From NCBI RefSeq assembly GCF_025770765.1, contig NZ_JANZKY010000020.1, positions 51,102-90,186 of the forward strand: a stretch of DNA of 39,085 nt. Reading direction: 5' to 3'. Positions 33,817 to 39,085 of the stretch are shown in pieces; position 1 is the first letter of the stretch, and every line of letters starts with the position of its first letter. A program made the translations under genes and the position numbers. The notes under the pieces are model-generated. The model had not been told where the DNA came from. It did no database searches and worked only from the letters and a program-made list of their open reading frames with translations. The stretch is from Propionivibrio soli. Its GTDB lineage: Bacteria > Pseudomonadota > Gammaproteobacteria > Burkholderiales > Rhodocyclaceae.

Positions 33817-34420
33817 TCAGTTTTCGAGATTCCGCTTTAGCCGCCACCGTTTGACCAGCGCGTAGATCGCTGGAATGACGGCCAGCGTAAGAACGGTTGA
33901 CGACACCATGCCGCCGACCATGGGCGCCGCGATCCGGCTCATCACTTCGCTGCTCGGGCCGGAGCCCTACATGATCGGCAAAAGGCCGGCAATGATGGCA
34001 ACGACCGTCATCATTCTCGGTCGCACGCGCTCTACAGCGCCTTCCATGATGGCACCATAGAGGTCGCCGACGCTCGCTGCCTGGCCGGCGACCCGCCGTT
34101 TCTCCTTGGCTTCTTCCCACGCGTGGTCGAGATAGATCAGCATGATCACTCCGGTCTCGGCGGCGACGCCGGCGGGTGCGATGAACCCAACAGCCACGGC
34201 CACCGAGAGGTTGTATCCAAGCGCCCACATCAGCCAGATGCCGCCGACGAGAGCAAACGACACTGACAGCATCACGATCAGCGTTTCCGTTAGGCGCCGT
34301 AAGTTAAGGTAGAGCAGCAGGAAGATCGCCAGCTGTGTGACGGGTGCGGCGACCTTCATTTTCTAGATAGCCCATTCCATGTTCTCGAATTGCCCGCTCC
34401 GGAGACCTACAGAAAGCTGA
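33817..34420 (-). pseudogene. cusA: Remnant of heavy-metal RND efflux pump gene (C-terminal part of cusA-like)
   Basis: One minus-strand frame of ~200 codons matches the end of CusA/CzcA-type RND pumps (normally ~1040 aa): SGQFENMEW, then MKVAAPVTQLAIFLLLYLNL, GYNLSVAVAVGFIAPAGVAA, RMMTVVAIIAGLLPIM, and [20 protein letters not shown] to a normal stop at 33817. Two in-frame TAG codons interrupt it: at 34363-34365 and at 33967-33969, the second exactly where the pump family has Trp (LLPIM-W-GSG). The N-terminal 80 per cent is missing, replaced by the cusR promoter region. No outer-membrane or fusion-protein partner genes remain. It is clearly decayed. Confidence 0.88.
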
Positions 34421-34447
34421 CGGGAAGATTGCATTCTCGTAATCTTC
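34417..34447 (+). promoter_or_regulatory. cusR promoter with overlapping inverted repeat
   Basis: -35 CTGACG (34417-34422), 17-base spacer and -10 TAATCT (34440-34445). A dyad GAAGATT-N10-AATCTTC (34424-34430 / 34441-34447) overlaps the spacer and -10. It is a candidate autoregulatory site for CusR. Confidence 0.5.
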
Positions 34448-34505
34448 GCCCTGCGGCGGTTGCGGGGAGCAAGATGTGCCGCCGAGGGACAAAAAGGAGA
34501 TGGCA

Positions 34506-35183
34506 ATGAAGATCCTGGTCGTCGAAGACGAGGCGAAGACCGGAAGTTATTTGAAGCAGGGACTGGCCGAGGCAGGCTTCGTCGTTGACCTTGCACGCGA
34601 CGGTGAAGATGGCCTGCACGACGCGCTGACCGTCGACTACGACCTTGTGATTCTCGACGTGATGCTTCCGCGGCTCGATGGCTGGAGCGTTTTGCGCGGC
34701 ATACGGGCCGCGGGTAAGGGCATCCCGGTGCTTTTTCTGACGGCGCGCGATCATGTCGATGACCGCGTGCATGGGCTTGAGCTCGGTGCCGATGACTACC
34801 TCGTCAAACCCTTTGCTTTCTCCGAGCTGTTGGCACGGGTGCGTACGCTGCTGCGGCGTGGCAACCGGGCCAAGGAGGCGGAGGTACTCCGCGCCGCCGA
34901 TCTCGAACTCGATCTCTTACGCCGCCGAGTGACGCGTGCGGGTAAACGCATCGAATTGACGGCAAAAGAATTTTTGCTGCTTGAACTGTTGTTGCGCCGA
35001 CAGGGCGAAGTGTTGCCCCGTTCGCTCATCGCGTCGCAGGTGTGGGATATGAACTTCGACAGCGATACCAACGTCATCGAGGTGGCCATGCGTCGCTTGC
35101 GCGCAAAGATGGATGACGAATTCGAACCGAAGCTGATCCGTACCGTGCGCGGTATGGGGTATGTGTTGGAGGCAGCGGGGTGA
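34506..35183 (+). CDS. cusR: Heavy-metal (copper/silver-type) response regulator, OmpR family
   Basis: 225-aa regulator: receiver domain ([20 protein letters not shown], phosphoacceptor Asp in [12 protein letters not shown], Thr in [10 protein letters not shown], Lys in [10 protein letters not shown]) and an OmpR/PhoB winged-helix domain ([20 protein letters not shown], then [16 protein letters not shown]). The [17 protein letters not shown] pattern is typical of CusR/CopR/CzcR regulators. The AAGGAGA ribosome site six bases before ATG 34506 fixes the start. cusS follows with a 4-bp GTGA overlap. The target cusA beside it is decayed, so the regulator must now act on itself or on genes elsewhere. 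Confidence 0.93.
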   Translation: MKILVVEDEAKTGSYLKQGLAEAGFVVDLARDGEDGLHDALTVDYDLVILDVMLPRLDGWSVLRGIRAAGKGIPVLFLTARDHVDDRVHGLELGADDYLVKPFAFSELLARVRTLLRRGNRAKEAEVLRAADLELDLLRRRVTRAGKRIELTAKEFLLLELLLRRQGEVLPRSLIASQVWDMNFDSDTNVIEVAMRRLRAKMDDEFEPKLIRTVRGMGYVLEAAG

Positions 35184-36580
35184 GGCCCGTCCGGGGTATG
35201 TCGATCACCCTGCGCCTGACGGCCCTTTTCGCCGTGGGCTCGACAATTGTGCTGCTCGTTCTCGGTTATCTGATCGGCGGCTCAGTCGAGCGGCACTTCG
35301 AGGAGCAGGACCTCGATGTGCTGATAGGCAAACTCAAGCTGACGCAGCGCATGTTGGAGAAGGTGCGAAGCTCGGCAGACCTCGACCATCTGGCACAGCA
35401 GCTTGACGACTCTCTTGTCGGGCACGAGGGGCTCGCGGTCGTGGTCAAGATTCCGAACGATCAGTTGATCTTTGCGACGAGCGGCGCGGATTTCCCCCGA
35501 GCCCTCCTGGAGAAACCACTGAGTGAATCCGAGGCGTTGCGTCCGGTCGTTTGGCAGGCGGATAGCGGACGTCCATTCCGCGGCGTGGTGGTACGTACCG
35601 GGACCGGCATCGAAGGCGCGCCGCAGGCGATTGTTGGCGTGGCGATCGATATTTCGCACCATCGGCATTTCATGGCTTCGTTCCGCGTCACGTTATGGTC
35701 GTTTGTTGCTTTTGCCGCGGTCCTGACGGGATTCCTTGGTTGGTTGGCAGTCCGTCGCGGGTTGGCTCCGCTACAAGCCATCCGGAAGGAAGCGGCAGCG
35801 GTTACGGCGCATCGGCTGGACGCGCGCATCGCCGAGGAATCGGTACCGGCCGAACTGGCCGATCTGGCACGGACGCTCAACGACATGTTGTCGCGCTTGG
35901 AAGCCTCTTTCCGCCGGCTTTCCGATTTTTCTTCCGACCTTGCGCATGAGTTCCGGACGCCGGTCAGCAATCTGCTGACGCAAACGCAGGTGATGCTCTC
36001 GCGGCCGCGCTCCGTCGACGAATACCGCGACGTACTGGCTTCGAACGTCGAGGAATTTGAACGGCTGTCGCGGATGATTGCCGACATGCTCTTCATCGCC
36101 AAGGCCGATGAAGGACAAATTGTGCCGACGCGGGAAGCACTTTGCCTTGCGGGGCTGGTCGACGAACTCGCAGAGTTTCATCGTCTTGCCGCTGAAGACA
36201 AAGGAGTTGAACTGGCGTGCTCAGGCGACGGCGTCGCACTCGGCGATTCGCTGATGCTACGTCGCGCGATCAGCAACTTGCTCTCGAACGCGATCCGACA
36301 TACGCCGCCAGGCGGGCGCGTGAGTGTGACAGTGCGAAGTCCCGGTGGTCGACGGGTGACCGTCGATATCGCAAACACGGGCGAGACGATTCCTCCGGAG
36401 CATCTGCCGCGGCTGTTCGATCGCTTCTATCGGGCCGATCCTGCGCGCAGCGGCGATGGCGGACAGTCGGGTCTCGGCCTGGCGATCGTCAAATCGATCG
36501 CCGAGGCTCACGGGGGGAGCGTGAGCGTCGTGTCTGAGGAAGGAGTCACCCGCTTTACATTGACCCTGGCGACCGCCTAG
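35180..36580 (+). CDS. cusS: Heavy-metal sensor histidine kinase (CusS-like)
   Basis: 466-aa inner-membrane kinase paired with cusR. It has TM1 ([20 protein letters not shown]), a periplasmic metal-sensor domain of ~125 residues, TM2 ([20 protein letters not shown]), HAMP, HisKA with the phospho-His in [20 protein letters not shown], and HATPase (N box [17 protein letters not shown]2 [20 protein letters not shown]). [14 protein letters not shown] after TM1 is typical of the CusS/CopS group. Start: a GTG at 35180 overlapping the cusR stop; an ATG at 35198 is an alternative. All kinase motifs are intact. Confidence 0.93.
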   Translation: MRPVRGMSITLRLTALFAVGSTIVLLVLGYLIGGSVERHFEEQDLDVLIGKLKLTQRMLEKVRSSADLDHLAQQLDDSLVGHEGLAVVVKIPNDQLIFATSGADFPRALLEKPLSESEALRPVVWQADSGRPFRGVVVRTGTGIEGAPQAIVGVAIDISHHRHFMASFRVTLWSFVAFAAVLTGFLGWLAVRRGLAPLQAIRKEAAAVTAHRLDARIAEESVPAELADLARTLNDMLSRLEASFRRLSDFSSDLAHEFRTPVSNLLTQTQVMLSRPRSVDEYRDVLASNVEEFERLSRMIADMLFIAKADEGQIVPTREALCLAGLVDELAEFHRLAAEDKGVELACSGDGVALGDSLMLRRAISNLLSNAIRHTPPGGRVSVTVRSPGGRRVTVDIANTGETIPPEHLPRLFDRFYRADPARSGDGGQSGLGLAIVKSIAEAHGGSVSVVSEEGVTRFTLTLATA

Positions 36581-36683
36581 AAAGGTTGCAGGGCGATCGC
36601 ACATGTCTTGCCGAACCCATGGCGCCGAACGCTTGGATGGGCACCGTCCGGTTCTTGGCCGAAGACCGGGTTTTGTGCTCCGT

Positions 36684-37514
36684 CTACTGTCTCTCAAGCT
36701 GGTCGTACACGGCGCTCGCCACGCGCCCGAGCTCGTCTTTGCCAATCGTCGCCGATAGTGCGTAGCCGAACTTGCCGTCGACCCAGTAGAAGACGTTGAC
36801 CTTGCCTTCTTGGGCGAAGCGGAACGCCGTTTCCCGGTTGGTTACGTTTTCGGTGGAAACGTACAGCGTAAGCCGCTGGCCGGTTGCATCCTGATACATG
36901 AACTGGGCAACCGGGGCCGCATTGCCCGGCAGCAAACGCCCGCCGACGAGTTCATAACCGAGCCCGCCGAGTTTCGGCGCCTTCACCTGCGCCCCGATGC
37001 GCTTCGAGAGCCAGGTAACCAATTGTTCTTCCTGGTCGCCGCGCACCTCTACCGGCCGGCGCACGTCCGGCGAATAAACGGCGTGTGCGACGGCCGCCTG
37101 TCGTGGCAAAGGAACCACGGCCGCGAGGCTTGGAGTTGGCGCATATCTGTCGCGCGCAAACCAGCCCGTGGCGCCGCCAATTGCCGCCACGAGAACGGCG
37201 GCGGCGATGCGTTGCCACCATTCGTACCGCCGTCGCGAACCTGACATCGCGCGCCAGCCGGCGGCGATCCCCTGCGGCGATTCGGGGTTCGGAGGGGAAG
37301 TGAGGCGACGCAGGTTTTCGGGGAGCGGCTCCTCTAGAACCGGGTCGAACAACGCCTTCAACGCGCGTTTCTGTGCCGCGTATTCCCGCATCCGGTCGGC
37401 GTCTCCGGGGTGCCTACGGAGAAAGCGTTCAACCCGCTCATGGTCCGCTTTCGGCAGTTCGCCGTCGACGTAGGCATGCAGGTCGCTCTCAGTAATTTGC
37501 GTGCGCGGACTCAT
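36684..37514 (-). CDS. Anti-sigma factor, transmembrane, RsiW-like
   Basis: 276-aa single-pass membrane protein that is expected to hold the ECF sigma factor inactive. The N-terminal cytoplasmic part carries the anti-sigma fold signature (SDLHAYVDGELPKADHERVE, then PGDADRMREYAAQKRALKAL) but lacks the zinc HxxxCxxC motif. One helix follows near residue 105-122 (RIAAAVLVAAIGGATGWFA), then a periplasmic domain of ~150 residues (LVTWLSKRIGAQVKAPKLGG, GYELVGGRLLPGNAAPVAQF) that probably senses the signal. Its ATG overlaps the sigma gene stop by 4 bp (ATGA). It is convergent with cusS. Confidence 0.93.
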   Translation of the reverse strand: MSPRTQITESDLHAYVDGELPKADHERVERFLRRHPGDADRMREYAAQKRALKALFDPVLEEPLPENLRRLTSPPNPESPQGIAAGWRAMSGSRRRYEWWQRIAAAVLVAAIGGATGWFARDRYAPTPSLAAVVPLPRQAAVAHAVYSPDVRRPVEVRGDQEEQLVTWLSKRIGAQVKAPKLGGLGYELVGGRLLPGNAAPVAQFMYQDATGQRLTLYVSTENVTNRETAFRFAQEGKVNVFYWVDGKFGYALSATIGKDELGRVASAVYDQLERQ

Positions 37515-38020
37515 TTGACGACTCGCAAATGCGTCACGGAATCTCCCGGCTTCCCGGCCAGAATCTGGCGTAAACGCTCGCGTCCACGGGCCAGGCGGGA
37601 CATCACGGTTCCAACCGGGAGTTGGAGAAGTGTTGCAACGTCCGAATAACTCATATCTTCAAGAGCGACCAGCAACATGATCTCGCGTTGTTCTTCGGGA
37701 AGTCTATTGAGCGCGACGTCGAGGTCGAGCATTTCAAGGCGATCACTCTGTGTGGCGCGCACCGGGACATCGTGCGCACCTTCTTCGATCGGCTGCACAG
37801 GTATCGCGGCTCGCCGCAGCTGATCGACCCGGAGGTTATGCATGATACCGAACAGCCAGGCTCGAAGATCGCTACCGGAGCGCCATTGACTGCTACGCGC
37901 CCAGGCGCGCTCCAGCGTATCCTGAACCAGATCGTCGGCGGCCGAACGATCGCCGAGCAGCGCCCGCGCGTAGCGGCGCAGGCGCGGAATCTCGGCTTCG
38001 AGCGCTCGGCTGTCTACCAT
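37511..38020 (-). CDS. ECF-type RNA polymerase sigma factor
   Basis: 169-aa sigma-70-family factor with region 2 (YARALLGDRSAADDLVQDTL, ERAWARSSQW, LRAWLFGIMHNLRVDQLRR) and region 4 (LDVALNRLPEEQREIMLLVA, LEDMSYSDVATLLQLPVGTV, MSRLARGRERLRQIL). It lies 18 bp downstream of the small secreted repeat protein gene and overlaps its anti-sigma gene by 4 bp, so the three form one leftward operon. The operon promoter has a GGAATAA/CGTTTA pair, which suggests that the factor activates its own operon. The inducing stress is not evident from sequence; similar operons respond to oxidative or metal stress. Confidence 0.95.
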   Translation of the reverse strand: MVDSRALEAEIPRLRRYARALLGDRSAADDLVQDTLERAWARSSQWRSGSDLRAWLFGIMHNLRVDQLRRAAIPVQPIEEGAHDVPVRATQSDRLEMLDLDVALNRLPEEQREIMLLVALEDMSYSDVATLLQLPVGTVMSRLARGRERLRQILAGKPGDSVTHLRVVK

Positions 38021-38038
38021 CGGTGCAGGCAGAGGCGA

Positions 38039-38428
38039 TCAGGGTTTGGCCACTTGCCAAACGTTATTGACGCCATCTCCGGTCTTGTCGCCCGGTTTCT
38101 GATCCTTGACCCAGAAATACAACGGTTTGCCCTTGTAAGCCCATTGTTTGCTACCGTCGTCGCGGGTGACGACGCTGAAGTTGCCGTCGTTCATGCCATC
38201 TGCATTGGCCTTCAGCGGCGGCCAGTTCTTCGCACACGCGTCGTTGCATGTACTCTTGTTGCTCCCCGCGACGTCGCGGTCGAAGGTGTATAAGGTCATG
38301 CCGTTGGTGCCGGTCAGGATGCCGTCCCCGACGACCGCCGGGGCCTCCGCGGCATGGGAAATCGTTCCAGCGAGAGCAAACAGGGAAACGCAAACGACGT
38401 ACGCGGCTTTCGAAATACGGTTTTTCAC
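38039..38428 (-). CDS. Secreted repeat protein of unknown function (COG4315 / PF03640-like)
   Basis: 129-aa exported protein. The signal peptide (ISKAAYVVCVSLFALAGTIS, cleaved after SHA) is followed by secreted-repeat units: GILTGTNGMTLYTFDRDVAG, CNDACAKNWPPLKA and QWAYKGKPLYFWVKDQKPGD. Two cysteines (CNDAC) probably form a disulphide. The repeat is common in small bacterial periplasmic or lipoprotein-like proteins of unknown function, often beside ECF sigma genes. The start is a GTG at 38428 with a perfect AAGGAGGCC ribosome site; a longer frame from 38485 lacks this and runs into the promoter. It is the first gene of the sigma/anti-sigma operon. Confidence 0.92.
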   Translation of the reverse strand: MKNRISKAAYVVCVSLFALAGTISHAAEAPAVVGDGILTGTNGMTLYTFDRDVAGSNKSTCNDACAKNWPPLKANADGMNDGNFSVVTRDDGSKQWAYKGKPLYFWVKDQKPGDKTGDGVNNVWQVAKP

Positions 38429-38476
38429 GGTGGCCTCCTTCGGTTGGTACGGTGGGTGACTGGGGATTGCACCTGG

Positions 38477-38505
38477 TAAACGCATCCCGATCCCGATTTA
38501 TTCCC
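38477..38505 (-). promoter_or_regulatory. ECF-type promoter of the secreted repeat-sigma-anti-sigma operon
   Basis: On the minus strand: -35 GGGAATAA, a 15-base spacer containing an ATCGGG tandem repeat, and -10 CGTTTA. This is the GGAATAA/CGTCTA-like pattern of ECF promoters. Predicted start is near 38470, about 42 bases upstream of the GTG. Confidence 0.75.
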
Positions 38506-38563
38506 GTTTGCCGGAAAAAACTCATGCGTAGACCGAGCGGCCCCGTGCACGTTCCTCCTACGG

Positions 38564-38591
38564 GAAGCAAGCAGTGAAGGCCGCTTGCTTC
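38564..38591. repeat. Inverted repeat GAAGCAAGC / GCTTGCTTC
   Basis: 9-bp perfect arms with a 10-base spacer in the gap between the ECF promoter and the MerR-family gene. There is no T-run on either side. It could be the end signal of the leftward MerR gene (126 bases past its stop) or a protein site. Confidence 0.4.
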
Positions 38592-38717
38592 GTTCCGCGG
38601 TGTTCGGGCGAGAGAGTCAAGGGGAAGAAGCGGTAGCGGCCGATGAAGGCCGAGTGACGTGGCGAGTCCTTTGCACTCGGACAGGAGCGACGCGGGGAAA
38701 TGAAACGGGGCTGGTGT

Positions 38718-39085
38718 TCAGCGGTTTCCGCCTGTCGCTGTCCCGTGGCAAACGCAGCCTTCCTGATGCGCGGCGGCGACGAGTTCGTGCAGGATGCCGC
38801 AGTCGCCCGCAAGATGCGTCGTGCCGCAACGTCCGCGCAACGCGGTGAGTTGTCGCTCGAGCGCTTGCAAACTTTGTAACCGGGCGCGGACGCGGTCGAG
38901 TTGTGCGTCGATCAAGCGATCGATATCCCCGCAATCACTTTCGGGACGGGCGACGAAGTCAAGCAGCCGGGAAATGTCGGCCAACCCGATGTCGAGTGCC
39001 CGGCAGTGGCGTATGAAGGCAAGACGTTCCACGTGCTCCGGGCCGTACGCCCGATAGCCATTGTCGTGTCGCCCGGGAACAGGCA
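38718..39085 (-). CDS. MerR-family metal regulator, PbrR/CadR-like (N-terminus cut by window end)
   Basis: The minus-strand frame is open to the window edge. The visible part begins PVPGRHDNGYRAYGPEHVER, the end of the MerR winged-helix DNA-binding domain, followed by LAFIRHCRALDIGLADISRL, a long dimerisation helix and a Cys-containing tail. Cysteines in ESDCGDID, GDCGILHEL and EGCVCHG match the ligand pattern of Pb/Cd/Zn-sensing MerR proteins (PbrR, CadR). Only about 35 N-terminal residues are missing. A GTG within the frame at 39032 is internal, not the start. Its target, probably a divergent P-type ATPase or CDF gene, would lie beyond the window. Confidence 0.9.
   Translation of the reverse strand, partial: PVPGRHDNGYRAYGPEHVERLAFIRHCRALDIGLADISRLLDFVARPESDCGDIDRLIDAQLDRVRARLQSLQALERQLTALRGRCGTTHLAGDCGILHELVAAAHQEGCVCHGTATGGNR

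Noticed and set aside
33967-34359. Treating the 130-aa RND fragment as a functional small membrane protein
   Set aside because: It is an internal piece of a large pump between two stop codons, lacks a ribosome site, and its homology continues in frame past both stops.
36651-36675. Possible terminator after cusS (CGGTTCTT / GAAGACCG with GTTTTG)
   Set aside because: The stem has mismatches and only four T residues; too weak to claim.
38248-38577. 109-aa plus-strand frame over the ECF promoter
   Set aside because: Cys/Arg-rich shadow of the secreted repeat protein; it would destroy the clear ECF promoter and has no ribosome site.

Overview
The window is a stretch of betaproteobacterial chromosome, most likely Rhodocyclales or a close relative. 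The conserved blocks lysS-prfB, gloB-methyltransferase-rnhA-dnaQ and bamD/rluD-pgeF, a PEP-CTERM protein (which implies an exosortase elsewhere), a TRAP transporter with its own sensor, and high-GC codon use all fit. The family assignment is inference; no rRNA or tRNA gene was seen.

Region by region. 1-7.3 kb: housekeeping genes: lysS (cut by the window start), prfB with a programmed +1 frameshift, two small unknown proteins, rdgC, dnaQ, rnhA, a methyltransferase and gloB. 7.3-8.7 kb: a two-gene signalling unit, a CheY-like receiver and a REC-GGDEF protein whose GGDEF active site reads GGGQF. 8.8-13.8 kb: a giant DUF748/AsmA-like envelope protein and rmuC. 13.8-20.8 kb: a carboxylate uptake module: FixJ-like regulator, hybrid histidine kinase, then TRAP dctP-dctQ-dctM. 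20.8-23.8 kb: a DUF3293 protein and an unusual Ser/Thr kinase-HDOD-GAF fusion. 23.9-26.6 kb: bamD divergent from rluD-pgeF, with overlapping start codons. 26.6-30.6 kb: a leftward operon of membrane-anchored trypsin-like protease, MoxR ATPase, DUF58 protein and VWA protein. 30.8-31.8 kb: a NIDO-like PEP-CTERM secreted protein with a good candidate sigma-54 promoter.

32.2-39.1 kb is a metal and stress response region: dmeF/dmeR (Co/Ni efflux and repressor, with an RcnR-type operator between them), a cusA remnant carrying two in-frame amber stops, an intact cusR-cusS pair, an ECF sigma/anti-sigma operon led by a small secreted repeat protein with a clear ECF-type promoter, and a MerR-family (PbrR/CadR-like) regulator cut by the window end.

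No CRISPR array, insertion sequence, prophage or att site was recognised. The most novel items are the kinase-HDOD-GAF fusion, the degenerate REC-GGDEF protein beside an intact receiver, the protease-led MoxR operon with its inverted repeat, and the promoter and operator sites that can be read directly from sequence.
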